A stretch of DNA of 64,000 bases, from assembly GCA_011391125.1 (NCBI GenBank), contig JAABRE010000005.1:38417-102416 (forward strand). The letters are read 5' to 3'. The number at the start of each line of letters is the position of its first letter. The stretch's first letter is position 1. The position numbers were made by a program, and so were the translations under genes. The stretch comes from Synechococcales cyanobacterium S06 (GTDB taxonomy: Bacteria > Cyanobacteriota > Cyanobacteriia > Cyanobacteriales > JAABRE01). The notes under the pieces were generated by a model. The model had not been told where the DNA came from. It did not search any database and saw nothing but the letters and a program-made list of their open reading frames with translations. Below are positions 36,601 through 46,709 of this stretch, one piece after another.

Positions 36601-37318
36601 TGAGATAATGATCATAATCAAGGATACGGGAATTGGCATTGAACCTTCCCGCTTAGATAAATTATTTAAACCTTTTAGTCAAGCTGATGCGTCCATTAGT
36701 CGCAAATTTGGTGGTACGGGGTTAGGATTAACAATTAGTAAGAGTTTGATTGATTTAATGGGCGGTGGAATTTGGGTTGAAAGTAACGGTCATATTAGCG
36801 GGAATCCGCCGGAAAATTGGATTTTACAAAATTCCCCAACTCAAGGTTCCACTTTTTACTTGACTTTAAATGTCAAAACTGCTCCCTTAACTTCCCTCCC
36901 GACGGAGTCGATTTGCACTCAAACTTCCATGAAAACTACAGAAAACCCTCTGGTGAGGATTTTGCTGGCTGAAGATAATCTGGTCAATCAAAAGGTTGCT
37001 CTTCTGTTCCTGAAAAAGTTGGGTTATACTGCTGACGTTGCTAACAATGGTCTGGAAGTCTTGCAAAAGTTGGATCAGCAGTTTTATGATGTCATTTTAA
37101 TGGATATGCAAATGCCGGAAATGGATGGTCTGACGGCAACACGTCTCATTCGTCAAAAAACTGGCCCCCAACCTTGGATTGTGGCGTTGACTGCTAATGC
37201 ACTGGATGGCGATCGCCAACTCTGTTTTGAGGCTGGCATGAATGATTATATTACCAAGCCTATACGTTTAGAATTGTTAAGGGAAGTATTAAGATTAGCG
37301 AAAAAGAAAATTAAATAA
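33662..37318 (+). CDS. Hybrid sensor histidine kinase (dCache-HAMP-PAS x3-HisKA-HATPase-REC)
   Basis: The 1218-residue membrane sensor has TM1 at about 18-40, a periplasmic double-Cache domain to about 345 (with DNPQTNDAPWFHDAVKAGKP and LLGVLGIDLSL), TM2 at about 350-370 and a HAMP linker. Three PAS/PAC modules follow (about 435-560, 570-690, 705-820). The H-box FLANMSHEIRTPMNG has its His near 839. The ATPase motifs are NLLGNALKFT, DTGIGIEP and GTGLGLTIS. A receiver (about 1098-1215) ends the protein, with Asp in ILMDMQMPEMDG near 1147. The periplasmic ligand is unknown; Cache domains bind small organic molecules. The protein kinase gene starts 2 nt after its stop. Confidence 0.95.
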   Translation: MSLIRQPLRCPRINLGLRLVLIVPFVAQIVGAVGLVGYFSYRSGQQSIEHLAENLMAETGDRTQQHLDDYLGKAQEINQTNLDAFQAGILDLKDFSTLGKYFYRQVRLFDFTYVNFGSADGGFIGAGYLVNDKSKWEIAEIPPSNPRRLFSYSVDDNGNRIKILETVDNPQTNDAPWFHDAVKAGKPIWSSIYNWGDVPDMITISASTPVYDSQNRLLGVLGIDLSLSQISAFLNILNHEPSGRIFIMERSGLMVASSAKESPTRIIKGKAQRLSALASSEPLITEVTQALIEHFGSLRAIANPVNLRPNLKQKPFVRVTPYKDDYGLDWLIVTVIPESEFMGEIDRNIENTLVLSGLALVITTGIGLLTANWIINPMEKLSKASQKMAKGEWDDYLSEDMTITELKILSESFNRMAVQLCQSFDDHDRALEKSETKYQTLFETLPIGISITDTKGNLLESNPVSEEILGLSRQEQIQRSVDDPAWQIIHTNGSPMNPEEYASVRALKDNCFVGNVEMGIIRPDHSIRWISMSASPIPLADHGVVITYIDITERKEAEMETEQIQQFLNSIVENIPNMIFVKEAKNLKFVRLNKAGEELLGYPRAELIGKNDYDFFPTEEAEFFVDKDREVFAKGVVLDIQEERIETRYQGSRILHTKKIPLFDESGQPQYLLGISEDITARQQVEEALRESKIQLTQKAEELEEFFNTALDLLCIANFEGYFLKVNPSWQNVLSYSLEELTGCRFLDFVHPDDLPATMRALEKLDQGEIIFNFTNRYRTKNGDYRYIEWRSTAKNNLIYAAARDITHRQQAEMALISAKEAAEAATKAKSEFLANMSHEIRTPMNGVIGLIQLLSYTNLNPEQRDLVQTIGESGETLLTIINDILDFSKIESGNLQLEEQPFILADLVQSVGKLLHNQGSKKGINLEYTIKPDVPKTIVADAARLRQILLNLLGNALKFTEKGSVSVLVSSKLLTESKYEIMIIIKDTGIGIEPSRLDKLFKPFSQADASISRKFGGTGLGLTISKSLIDLMGGGIWVESNGHISGNPPENWILQNSPTQGSTFYLTLNVKTAPLTSLPTESICTQTSMKTTENPLVRILLAEDNLVNQKVALLFLKKLGYTADVANNGLEVLQKLDQQFYDVILMDMQMPEMDGLTATRLIRQKTGPQPWIVALTANALDGDRQLCFEAGMNDYITKPIRLELLREVLRLAKKKIK

Positions 37319-37319
37319 T

Positions 37320-38693
37320 ATGAACAGAATACATCAATTAGGAGATTTAATTAAGGAGCGTTATCAAGTTATTAAGGTTATTGGTCGGGGAAATATGGGA
37401 GTGACTTACTCGGCAAATAATCTAAATTTGCGGCAAAAAGTAGCCGTTAAGGTTGTGTTTTTAACGGATATTACTGATTGGAAAATTTTAGAATTGTTTG
37501 AAAGAGAGGCTAAAGTTTTAGCGAATTTAGCTCATCCTAATATTCCTAAATATGTCGATTATTTTGAGGAGAAAACTGATACGGAATCTTACTTTTGCTT
37601 AGTTCAAGAATTAATTGAGGGGGAATCTTTAGCAAAATTAGTGGAAAATGGGCGTAAGTTTAGTGAGGAGGAAGTTAAGGAGATTGCCCGACAAACTTTG
37701 AAAATTCTGGTTTATTTACAGGGTTTAAATCCTCCTTTAATTCATCGAGATATTAAACCGCAAAATATCATTTTAACTGCCCAAAATCTGGTTTATTTAG
37801 TAGATTTTGGAACAGTGCAGGATGTGTATAGAAATACGGTTAGTATTGGGGGAACTTTTGTCGGCACTTTGGGTTATATGCCCCCGGAACAATTTAGAGG
37901 ACAAACCCTATTAAGTTCTGATTTATATAGTTTAGGAGCAACTTTAATATTTTTAATTACGGGAAAATCTCCCGCAGATTTACCTCAGAAAAATCTAAAA
38001 ATTGATTTTTATAAATATGCTTTTCTTGCTGAATATTTTGCAATTTGGTTAGAGAAAATGGTGGAACCCATGGCCGAAGATAGATATAATTCAGCAACGG
38101 AAGCTTTAGGGAGTTTAGAAAGCGAAATCAAGACTAAGATTAATCCTGTTAGTGACCGAATTGATCTTAGTAAACAATCCCATAAATTATTCGTTAAAAT
38201 TAAACCTTTAGGTTGGCAATTTACCACGATATTAAGCTTAATTAAATGTCTAATTTGGGATTATTTTTTAGTGGTAATTCCTTGGTTTAATTTATTAAAA
38301 TATATTTTCACTAAAGGAGTTTTTCAAATTAATGTATTCGGTTTAATTTTATTATTAGGTTCTACTTTATTTGGGTTATATTTATTGATTAATTTTCTTA
38401 ATCAATTAGTTGGTTATACTTGTGTCGAATTAACACCAAATAAGTTTAAAATTCGTTGGAAATCCCCTACTCTGAAAAAAAATAAGCTGGGAAATACCCT
38501 AGATATTACACGTTTAGAAGTTATTTCTCACACCAAAAATATCTATCATCAATCCTATTCTCTTGTTTTATGGTACGGTATTAAACGTTATCTCATTGCT
38601 GAAGATTTAACTCGGTTAGAATCAGAAAATTTACTAAATTATTTCGACCAATTTCTAACTGAAAATGGCTTAAATATTGAAATAAAATTTTGA
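37320..38693 (+). CDS. Membrane-anchored Ser/Thr protein kinase
   Basis: The 457-residue protein has a kinase domain at about 15-270: IGRGNMGVTYSA loop, Lys44 in VAVKVV, HRDIKPQN near 142, DFG near 162 and a PPEQ motif. Catalytic residues are complete. Two hydrophobic helices (about 310-335 and 340-365) anchor it, and a C-terminal beta-type domain with WYGIKRYLIAEDLTRLE, rather like an EbsA/PH-like tail, is probably cytoplasmic. It starts 2 nt after the hybrid kinase stop, so the two are co-transcribed and may act in one pathway linking His and Ser/Thr phosphorylation. Confidence 0.92.
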   Translation: MNRIHQLGDLIKERYQVIKVIGRGNMGVTYSANNLNLRQKVAVKVVFLTDITDWKILELFEREAKVLANLAHPNIPKYVDYFEEKTDTESYFCLVQELIEGESLAKLVENGRKFSEEEVKEIARQTLKILVYLQGLNPPLIHRDIKPQNIILTAQNLVYLVDFGTVQDVYRNTVSIGGTFVGTLGYMPPEQFRGQTLLSSDLYSLGATLIFLITGKSPADLPQKNLKIDFYKYAFLAEYFAIWLEKMVEPMAEDRYNSATEALGSLESEIKTKINPVSDRIDLSKQSHKLFVKIKPLGWQFTTILSLIKCLIWDYFLVVIPWFNLLKYIFTKGVFQINVFGLILLLGSTLFGLYLLINFLNQLVGYTCVELTPNKFKIRWKSPTLKKNKLGNTLDITRLEVISHTKNIYHQSYSLVLWYGIKRYLIAEDLTRLESENLLNYFDQFLTENGLNIEIKF

Positions 38694-38711
38694 TTCTTTT
38701 TGGCAAAATGC

Positions 38712-38734
38712 AGCGCTAAAGCGCAACAACAAGC
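38712..38734. repeat. GCGCTAAAGCGCAACAACAA repeat
   Basis: Second free-standing copy of the word seen at 1611-1635. It lies between convergent genes (Ser/Thr kinase and methyltransferase) and could act as a hairpin terminator. Confidence 0.5.
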
Positions 38735-39358
38735 CTAATATTTTTGCAATATTAATGATAAGTTATTAGAAGGCATTTCGACAATTTCTATACATTTTAA
38801 TCGATGTTTTTCTGCATTTAATACCACTTCTTCTAAGTTACGTAATCCCCAATCTGCATTTTGCGATCGCAAATACCGATCAAATTCAAGATTAGAATAA
38901 GCCGTAATTTTCTCTTTTTGAAAATAAGGACCATAGAGGTATAAAATTCCGTTATTTGGTAATAGTATTTCTGCTCCTTTTATTAACCCTAAAAAGGATT
39001 TCCACGGCGAAATATGCACCATATTAATACAGATTATTGCTTGTATTTCTTGAGGTACTTTTGACCACCAATTCTCCTCACTAACGTCTATATTTAAGGG
39101 TAATTGAAGATTGGGAGAAGGTGAAAAATCCCGCCATGCTTGAATACTATCTCTACAAATTGGCTGGGGATCTGAGGGATACCATCGTAAACTAGGAAAA
39201 CAAGACGCAAAAAAGTTGGCGTGTTGTCCAGTACCGGAAGCAATTTCTAAAACAGTGCCTTCGGTGGGTAAAAATCGCTGTAATACTTGAAAAATGGGCT
39301 CTTGATTTCGTTCAGTGGCCGGAGCATATTGACGTTTATCTTGATTGATCTGATTCAT
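38735..39358 (-). CDS. DUF938 SAM-dependent methyltransferase
   Basis: The 207-residue protein starts with RQYAPATERNQEPIFQVLQR and has SAM motif I EIASGTGQHANFFA, then WYPSDPQP and the catalytic-region pattern INMVHISPW. This is the DUF938 class I methyltransferase family, whose substrate is not known. There is no membrane segment. The gene is divergent from the N-ATPase atpR with only 40 nt between the start codons, so the two share a promoter region. Whether it has anything to do with the ATPase is not shown. Confidence 0.88.
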   Translation of the reverse strand: MNQINQDKRQYAPATERNQEPIFQVLQRFLPTEGTVLEIASGTGQHANFFASCFPSLRWYPSDPQPICRDSIQAWRDFSPSPNLQLPLNIDVSEENWWSKVPQEIQAIICINMVHISPWKSFLGLIKGAEILLPNNGILYLYGPYFQKEKITAYSNLEFDRYLRSQNADWGLRNLEEVVLNAEKHRLKCIEIVEMPSNNLSLILQKY

Positions 39359-39398
39359 TTTCTAATGGATTAAGTTCTGTAAATTTTACTAAATAATT

Positions 39399-39674
39399 AT
39401 GACTATTTTACCTTTTGTGGTCGCTTTTATGGCTGGATTGTTATTAGGTGTTTTCTATTTTGGTGGACTTTGGTTGACGATTAAAAAAGTTTACCAAGTT
39501 AAACGACCTTGGTTATGGCTTTTTCTGAGTTTTCTGGGCCGTTTAATTGTCTGTTTGATTCTTTTTTATGTTTTAATTCGCTATAATTGGGTATATTTGT
39601 TACTCGGTTTATTCGGGTTTTTAATAGTTCGTTTTGTTTCTGTCCAAATAGTTAAACAAGGTTATGACTCTTAG
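39399..39674 (+). CDS. atpR: N-ATPase accessory subunit AtpR
   Basis: The 91-residue protein has three hydrophobic helices. The pattern AGLLLGVFYFGGLWLTIKKV, SFLGRLIVCLILFYVL and LLGLFGFLIVRF fits AtpR, the small subunit specific to the N-type ATPase, which places an arginine (here Arg in LGRLIV) in the membrane near the c-ring ion site. It overlaps atpB by 11 nt. In the usual order D-C-Q-R-B-E-F-A-G, the AtpQ gene would lie just before it; none is present, and the divergent methyltransferase gene is there instead. Confidence 0.85.
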   Translation: MTILPFVVAFMAGLLLGVFYFGGLWLTIKKVYQVKRPWLWLFLSFLGRLIVCLILFYVLIRYNWVYLLLGLFGFLIVRFVSVQIVKQGYDS

Positions 39675-40332
39675 TCCAGATCAAGTGATTTTTTGGCAAA
39701 AAGGTTTAATTACTATTAATGCTACTTTAATAGTGACTTGGGTCATTATGGCATTAATGGTCATTACGTCATGGTGGATTACAAAACACCTTTCTTCTTC
39801 TGCAAAATTAAAAGATGGCCAAAATATCTTAGAGTTTTTGGTGACCATTATTAATGAGCAAATTGAATCTGCAACTGGCCAAAAAGCTAGTGATTTTTTA
39901 CCTTTTATTGGGACTTTATTTCTCTTTATTTTAGTCTGCAATATTCTGACTATTATTCCTTTTTATTTACCTCCCACTGGTTCACTTTCTACTACTTCAG
40001 CTTTAGCTACTTGTGTATTTATTGCTATTCCATTTTATGGGATTAAATCTAAGGGTTGGTTAGGTTATCTAAAAAACTATCTTGAACCAGTTCCCTTGAT
40101 GTTACCTTTAAATATTATCTCGGAATTAGCTCGCATTGCAGCTTTAGCCATTAGACTTTTTGCTAATCTTTTAAGTGGTGGCTTAATTATCACTGTTTTA
40201 CTCGTTTTAATGCCGATTTTTTTCCCTGTTATTATGCAAGTTTTAGGTCTCTTAACGGGAGTAATTCAAGCTTATATTTTTGCAATTTTAGCCATGGTTT
40301 ATATTGCGTCTGGGATGGCAAATGAGGCATAA
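39664..40332 (+). CDS. atpB: N-type ATP synthase F0 subunit a
   Basis: Subunit a forms the ion half-channels beside the c-ring. The 222-residue product has about five membrane helices. The essential arginine lies in LARIAALAIRLFANLLSGG, and the end reads QAYIFAILAMVYIASGM. It is shorter than the standard thylakoid subunit a and is typical of the N-ATPase clade. It overlaps atpR by 11 nt. It lies in the R-B-E-F-A run and was probably acquired laterally as a block, as described for N-ATPases. Confidence 0.95.
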   Translation: MTLSPDQVIFWQKGLITINATLIVTWVIMALMVITSWWITKHLSSSAKLKDGQNILEFLVTIINEQIESATGQKASDFLPFIGTLFLFILVCNILTIIPFYLPPTGSLSTTSALATCVFIAIPFYGIKSKGWLGYLKNYLEPVPLMLPLNIISELARIAALAIRLFANLLSGGLIITVLLVLMPIFFPVIMQVLGLLTGVIQAYIFAILAMVYIASGMANEA

Positions 40333-40415
40333 TAAAAGTAAGGATTAATCAGTAAAAAATTACTCATTACTGCTTAAACAATTTGACATTTTTATATAAA
40401 TATGAGGATAATTTG

Positions 40416-40697
40416 ATGATTGATAATATCGGTTTAGTGGCAGCAGCTTCTTTAATTAGCGCAGGAATTGGCATGGGAATTGGTGCGTTAGGTCCAGCTA
40501 TTGGTGAGGGTTTGGCTTTAGCTCAAGCTTTAAGTGCGATCGCCCAACAACCAGATGAAGCTAATAATATTACTCGCACTTTATTCGTGGGTTTAGCATT
40601 AGTAGAAACTACGGCAATTTATACTTTAGTCGTGGCTTTAATTATTCTATTTGCTAATCCTTTTTGGGCTTATTTTGTTAACCAAGCAGGAGGGTAA
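40416..40697 (+). CDS. atpE: N-type ATP synthase F0 subunit c (Na+-site pattern)
   Basis: The 93-residue proteolipid has two helices joined by the polar loop AIAQQPDEANNITRT. ATG at 40416 has GAGGA 7 nt upstream and is chosen over a TTG 11 codons earlier. The ion site reads GPAIGEG in helix 1 (Glu31) and LVETTAIY in helix 2 (Glu64, Thr65). Glu31, Val63, Glu64 and Thr65 correspond in position to the Na+ ligands known in Ilyobacter c subunits, with Glu in place of Gln. Na+ binding is likely, but at least one N-ATPase c-ring has been reported to prefer H+, so it is not certain. Confidence 0.95.
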   Translation: MIDNIGLVAAASLISAGIGMGIGALGPAIGEGLALAQALSAIAQQPDEANNITRTLFVGLALVETTAIYTLVVALIILFANPFWAYFVNQAGG

Positions 40698-40700
40698 ATA

Positions 40701-41435
40701 ATGGAAATAAATTGGTTTACTTATTTTGCTCAAATTGTTAATTTCCTAATTTTAATGGCCCTGTTACAAAGGTTTTTATATAAACCGATTACAAGGGCAA
40801 TGATTCAGCGAAAATTACAAATAAAAGCCACGGTAGATGAAGCTAATGAGAAAAGAATAGCCGCTGAAGCTGAGCTAGAAAAATATCGTCAACAAAATCT
40901 AAAATTACAGGAAGAAAAGGAGGAAATTTTATTAAAAACTAGGGAAGAAGCGGAAAAAGAAAGACAAAAATTAGTGGATAAAATTCAGCTAGAAATTCAA
41001 GAAAGCAAAAGAAAATGGTATCAAGAAATAGCTCAAGAAAAAGCCGATTTTTTAATTAATGTTCGTCGAAAAACTCTGGAGGAAATTTATCGCGTCTTAC
41101 GTTTAAGTTTAGCTGATTTAGCTAATGTTCAATTAGAGGAACACATCGTAAATGTCTTCTTACAACGTTTGGAAACAGCACAGCATGAATTAGCTAACAT
41201 AGCGATTAATAAGATCAACGTTAGTTCGGCTTTTCCTTTAAATAATGAACAACAAAAAAAAATTTCGCAAACCATAGAACAATATACAGGAGTTAAAGAT
41301 CAGATTACTTTTGAAATACAAACTGATTTAATTTGTGGGATTAGTTTAACATTTAATAGTCAAGAAATAGTTTGGAGTCTGGAAAATTACTTACAAAATT
41401 TATCAGAAAATTTAACCACTGTCATTAATAATTGA
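40701..41435 (+). CDS. atpF: N-type ATP synthase F0 subunit b (with delta-like C-terminus)
   Basis: The 244-residue stator has one N-terminal helix (WFTYFAQIVNFLILMALLQRFLY) and a long charged coiled coil (about 35-140). The C-terminal part from about 150 (NVFLQRLETAQHELANIAI, then a Gln-rich and beta region) is extra to the normal b subunit and probably replaces the separate delta gene, which N-ATPase operons lack. It starts 3 nt after atpE. The gene after it, atpA, is unusually far away (326 nt). Confidence 0.9.
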   Translation: MEINWFTYFAQIVNFLILMALLQRFLYKPITRAMIQRKLQIKATVDEANEKRIAAEAELEKYRQQNLKLQEEKEEILLKTREEAEKERQKLVDKIQLEIQESKRKWYQEIAQEKADFLINVRRKTLEEIYRVLRLSLADLANVQLEEHIVNVFLQRLETAQHELANIAINKINVSSAFPLNNEQQKKISQTIEQYTGVKDQITFEIQTDLICGISLTFNSQEIVWSLENYLQNLSENLTTVINN

Positions 41436-41761
41436 TAATTATCTTGGTAAGGTGGCAGGGTGTTTTCATTCTCGGAGGTGAAAACGGTGGGGACTTAGGG
41501 TATTGGGGGATTGGGGGGATTTTTCACTCTCGGATTTGCCATCATAATTAAAAGTCATAAAATTCTCAATTTGTGGCTATAGATTATCAAAAAAGATTGC
41601 TTATTCACTGTTTAATGTTCCTTGTTCAAAATAAAAAATTTAGAATGAAAATACCCTGGTAAGGTGGGCAGTTTAAACAAGAATTAAAACTAGCAATTAA
41701 TTATCTAACAAACTGCCCACCCTACTCACTTATAATAACTAATATTTAATAAATAATAACC
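41436..41761. other. Intergenic insertion between atpF and atpA
   Basis: A 326-bp gap separates two genes that are normally adjacent in N-ATPase operons. It holds an AAGGTGGGCAGTTT / AAACTGCCCACCCT inverted repeat (about 41660-41725) and a GGGGATTGGGGGGATTTTTC G-rich stretch, and no reading frame. A repeat insertion is likely. Confidence 0.7.
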
Positions 41762-43285
41762 ATGTCACAACAATCTTTAAATTCCCTGTTAGATGATACT
41801 TTTAAAACATTTAGTCAAGTCGTAGATAACCATGAATTAGAGTTAACTACTCGGGAAATTGGTACGATTAAATCCATCGGTAATGGTATCGCTATTGTTG
41901 ATGGTTTGTTGGGAGTAAAATTAGAGGAATTGGTCCGTTTTCCCCATGATATTTTCGGGATGGCTTTTAATTTAGACCCAGATGAAGTTGGCGTGATTTT
42001 ATTAAATCATGGTGAATCTTTGAGCGCTGGCGATCGCGTTCAACGTACCGGACGGGTTTTTGATATTTTGGTAGGTGAGGGAATCATTGGTCGGGTTTTA
42101 AGCCCAACTGGTCTCCCCCTTGATAATCTAGGACCGATTAAATTTAGTCAACGTCGCCCAGTGGAACGGGAAGCCTACGGAATTATGGATCGCGCCCCTG
42201 TCACCGTTCCCTTACAAACGGGGCTCAAGGTCGTTGACGCGCTAATCCCCATTGGTCGCGGACAACGGGAGTTGATTTTGGGCGATCGCCAGACGGGAAA
42301 AACCACGATTGCCCTTGATACGATTATCAATCAAAAGGACACGGGAGTTATCTGCATCTATTGTGCGATCGGTCAACGTAATGCGGCCGTCGCCAAAACC
42401 ATTGCCATTTTAGACAAATATGGCTGTATGGATTATACTACCGTGGTTGTGGCCTCGGGTGATGACCCTAGCGGCCTACAATACATTGCTCCCTATTCCG
42501 CTACTTCCATGGCTGAATACTTCATGGAACAGGGCAAAGATGTTTTAATCGTTTATGATGATTTAACTAACCATGCGATCGCCTATCGGGAATTATCTTT
42601 ATTGCTGAGAAGACCACCGGGTCGAGAAGCTTATCCTGGGGACATTTTCTATGTGCATTCACGGCTACTGGAAAGATCAACCCATTTGCGTTCAGAATTG
42701 GGAGGTGGTTCAATTACGGCTTTACCGATTATTCAAACAGAAGCGCAAAATTTATCTGCATACATCCCCACCAACTTGATTTCCATTACCGATGGGCAAA
42801 TCTACTTAACTCCGGACTTGTTTCAAAAAGGCATTTTTCCTGCCGTAGAAGTGGGAAAATCCGTCTCCCGTGTCGGCGGAAAAACCCAATTACCCGCTTA
42901 TCGCGCAGTTGCAGGAGACTTACGTTTATCCTATTCCCAATTTCAGGAATTGGAAGTTTTTGCGCGTTTTGGAACACGTTTAGACGAGGCAACTAAACAA
43001 ACTTTAGAAAGGGGAAAAAGGGTTAGGGAAATCTTAAAACAAAACGAATTTCACCCCTTAAAAGTAGAGGAACAAATTGCGGTTTTATTAGGAGTAACTG
43101 AGGGTTTATTTGATAATATTAAATTAACAGAAATGAAGGCCATACAAGAGAAAATTCAAGCTAAACTTAAGTTAGAATTACCATCAGTTTGTTCTGAAAT
43201 TTGTCAGGGAGAAAAATTAACCGAAAATTCCCGTCAATTATTAGTTAAAATGCTCCAAAAAATAGTTACAGCACTTTCCGATTAA
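41762..43285 (+). CDS. atpA: N-type ATP synthase F1 subunit alpha
   Basis: The 507-residue alpha subunit has the non-catalytic nucleotide site [13 protein letters not shown] near 170 and [28 protein letters not shown]. The arginine finger lies in [15 protein letters not shown]. It belongs to the alternate F1F0 clade, which differs from the thylakoid AtpA (the end is [21 protein letters not shown]). A gamma gene would be expected next, but a 372-bp gap follows and then epsilon in opposite orientation. Confidence 0.96.
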   Translation: MSQQSLNSLLDDTFKTFSQVVDNHELELTTREIGTIKSIGNGIAIVDGLLGVKLEELVRFPHDIFGMAFNLDPDEVGVILLNHGESLSAGDRVQRTGRVFDILVGEGIIGRVLSPTGLPLDNLGPIKFSQRRPVEREAYGIMDRAPVTVPLQTGLKVVDALIPIGRGQRELILGDRQTGKTTIALDTIINQKDTGVICIYCAIGQRNAAVAKTIAILDKYGCMDYTTVVVASGDDPSGLQYIAPYSATSMAEYFMEQGKDVLIVYDDLTNHAIAYRELSLLLRRPPGREAYPGDIFYVHSRLLERSTHLRSELGGGSITALPIIQTEAQNLSAYIPTNLISITDGQIYLTPDLFQKGIFPAVEVGKSVSRVGGKTQLPAYRAVAGDLRLSYSQFQELEVFARFGTRLDEATKQTLERGKRVREILKQNEFHPLKVEEQIAVLLGVTEGLFDNIKLTEMKAIQEKIQAKLKLELPSVCSEICQGEKLTENSRQLLVKMLQKIVTALSD

Positions 43286-43657
43286 AGGTGATCTAACCCT
43301 CACCCCTACCCTCTCCAACCAAGCAGGGAAACCGTTTTAAAGTAAATTTTTCTCTTTTTGAAACCATTGTCTAATATGAGTTTAAAAACTTTTTTCAGAA
43401 TATAGCATTCCTAAATAGATTGTAAAAAAATGTTTTCACCAAACCCTTACTGTCGAGACATTGCCTGCAACGTCTCGATACAACGAACATAGAATTGCTA
43501 TAGTAAAAAAAGTTTTTAAATAGCATTAAATATGCACCCCTCACGCTCTCGAAGAATGGTTCGGAATGAGGGTATATAATACTTAATCAGAAAATGCTAT
43601 CTCAATATTTTGTAAAAAATCGGATTTCTGCTCCATAGTAATCTTTTTTTGATAGTA
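43286..43657. other. Gap in place of atpG
   Basis: No gamma-subunit frame or fragment is visible here on either strand. The gap holds the repeat at 43401-43502 and an AT-rich remainder. Confidence 0.8.
43401..43502. repeat. Inverted-repeat element with TCGAGACNTTGC hairpin
   Basis: TATAGCATTCCT (left) and GAATTGCTATA (right) are inverted ends about 102 bp apart. Inside, TCGAGACATTGC and GCAACGTCTCGA (43453-43478) form a 12-bp stem with one mismatch. The arrangement matches the 19169-19233 region after sdhA. Confidence 0.7.
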
Positions 43658-44041
43658 TTACCTCTCAAATTCGATAAATTTGCGGATAATTCCTGCTTCA
43701 AGTCTAGCAGAAGCTGAACGCGCTTTTTTCTCTTGTTCATCTAACATTTTAAACTGTTCTTTTACTATTTTTTCTAAGGTTTCTAAATTTGTTCCTTTGA
43801 TAGCATGACGAGAAGATATTAACACTTCTGAGCCACATTTAACTAAAATTCCTTGGTCAATGGCGATATATTTTTCTTCATTTAATTCGGGATAAATATA
43901 TAAAATTCCGGGGACTAATCCACTAACAAAATCTATATGACGGGGAAGTAAAGTGAAAAAGCCTTGCTCTCCTTCTGCCATAATTTTCGTTACTTCTGAT
44001 TGGTAAAATATCTCGGTTGGTAATAATATTTTGAGGTACAT
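43658..44041 (-). CDS. atpC: N-type ATP synthase F1 subunit epsilon
   Basis: The 127-residue product has the epsilon beta-sandwich start MYLKILLPTEIFYQSEVTKIMAEGEQGFFTLLPRHIDFVSGL and a C-terminal helical hairpin rich in E and K (EKIVKEQFKMLDEQEKKARS). It lies 23 nt downstream of atpD on the minus strand, as in the normal D-C order. The D-C pair is inverted relative to R-B-E-F-A. Confidence 0.93.
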   Translation of the reverse strand: MYLKILLPTEIFYQSEVTKIMAEGEQGFFTLLPRHIDFVSGLVPGILYIYPELNEEKYIAIDQGILVKCGSEVLISSRHAIKGTNLETLEKIVKEQFKMLDEQEKKARSASARLEAGIIRKFIEFER

Positions 44042-44064
44042 TTTTGTTAGTTAATCATTATTTT

Positions 44065-45462
<1,398 letters not shown>

Positions 45463-45545
45463 TTACTTATTTCACACCATTATAACTAGGGAAATCTTAA
45501 CTTACCAGGATTTTAAAATAAATTAATAAACCTAATTTTAGCCAA

Positions 45546-45716
45546 ATGACTAGACAAGAATTAAAACAGGAGCTGAGAGAAGATTCTCTCAAAGAGGAAA
45601 CAATTACCAAGTTATTTCTTAATCATGGTAATCCTAATCCTAAAATTTATCCTTTTCCCTAGGAGCTGAGTAAAGAAGAATTAGCTGAGATTTTTCCTTC
45701 TCAAAATACAAAATAA
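45546..45716 (+). pseudogene. Small frame with in-frame TAG
   Basis: ATG at 45546 opens 38 codons (MTRQELKQELREDSLKEE ... KIYPFP) that end in TAG at 45660-45662. The same frame continues as ELSKEELAEIFPSQNTK to a TAA at 45714-45716. Charged, helical composition on both sides suggests one former small protein of 56 residues interrupted by a nonsense codon. There is no family match. It lies upstream of atpD on the other strand. Confidence 0.35.
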
Positions 45717-45767
45717 TCAAAAGATATTTCAGAATTAATGGCAGTCGGGAAAACTCGGAAATTTTGA

Positions 45768-46505
45768 TCATTCTTTTTTAATTAATTCTAATTGATAATA
45801 ATATAAAGCGACTGGTTTTCCCAAGGTTTTTAAATAATTAGGGTCTTGGGGTGATAAATAAATTGCTGTCACTTGATTTGCGGTTATTTTATGCTCATTT
45901 AAAAGCTGATAATTTGTCGTAGTTTCTACCTCATTGAGATAAATTTGTGATGGACTGCGGAATAATTGTTGTGTAATTTCTGAGCCAATAAAGTTATCTT
46001 TTGTGACTAATTCACTGTCTCTTTTGATCACAGTAGAAATAAGTTGTTTTTGACCAGCTAAATAGGTAATTTGTCGGCTAGGATTATTTGGATCAACCTT
46101 AACATTTAACAAATTAGTTCCTAAATAAGCTTGACCAATATTTAACCCATTAAAAGCACGATCAGCAACTAGACCATATTTTGCGATAATTGCGCTTTTA
46201 AAAGTTACTAATTTAGGGATAAATTGTACTTGAAAATTTATCGGTTTATCTAAATAATTGCTATTACTATTAAATCCTGGAGTTACTATTTTTGGTGCTA
46301 AAGGTGCTATTTGTTCCCTTAAAATACTGGTAACATTCCATTGACCTTCCAGCCAGTCAGGATAAATTAAATCATCTTCATTACTATTTAAGATTGGCCG
46401 CTCTTCCCAATGAGGGTATTGTTGCCATCTTTGTGTTAAATTATTAGCGATAATTGGCTTAGTATTGACTAACAAAATTAAGATAATTAAACAAATTAGT
46501 TTCAT
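45768..46505 (-). CDS. DUF6816 family exported protein
   Basis: The 245-residue protein has a signal peptide (MKLICLIILILLVNTKPIIA) and a mature region with WQQYPHWEERP and DLIYPDWLEGQWNVTS, a conserved start of a family found in cyanobacteria and chloroplasts. The remainder is beta-rich (RQITYLAGQKQLISTVIKRD). It is probably periplasmic or lumenal. Function unknown. It ends the cluster opposite petJ (200 nt apart, divergent). Confidence 0.83.
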   Translation of the reverse strand: MKLICLIILILLVNTKPIIANNLTQRWQQYPHWEERPILNSNEDDLIYPDWLEGQWNVTSILREQIAPLAPKIVTPGFNSNSNYLDKPINFQVQFIPKLVTFKSAIIAKYGLVADRAFNGLNIGQAYLGTNLLNVKVDPNNPSRQITYLAGQKQLISTVIKRDSELVTKDNFIGSEITQQLFRSPSQIYLNEVETTTNYQLLNEHKITANQVTAIYLSPQDPNYLKTLGKPVALYYYQLELIKKE

Positions 46506-46709
46506 TATTGCTGTTATTTTTTCCGTAAGTTACATCGACTATTCCCTAATTATTTTAAACCTTTTTTTGCCCTGAAAAAAAAATCACAACTTGCCCAAAT
46601 AACCGAAAACCTCGATAATTTTAGGCAAAATCCAATACGACAGCTTGTCTTTTGACATTAAACCCTTAATTAATGACGATTATGGGGATATTTAAAAGGA
46701 ACATTGAAC

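Noticed and set aside
40383..40415. TTG start for atpE 11 codons upstream
   Set aside because: The ATG at 40416 has a good RBS and gives the normal c-subunit length.
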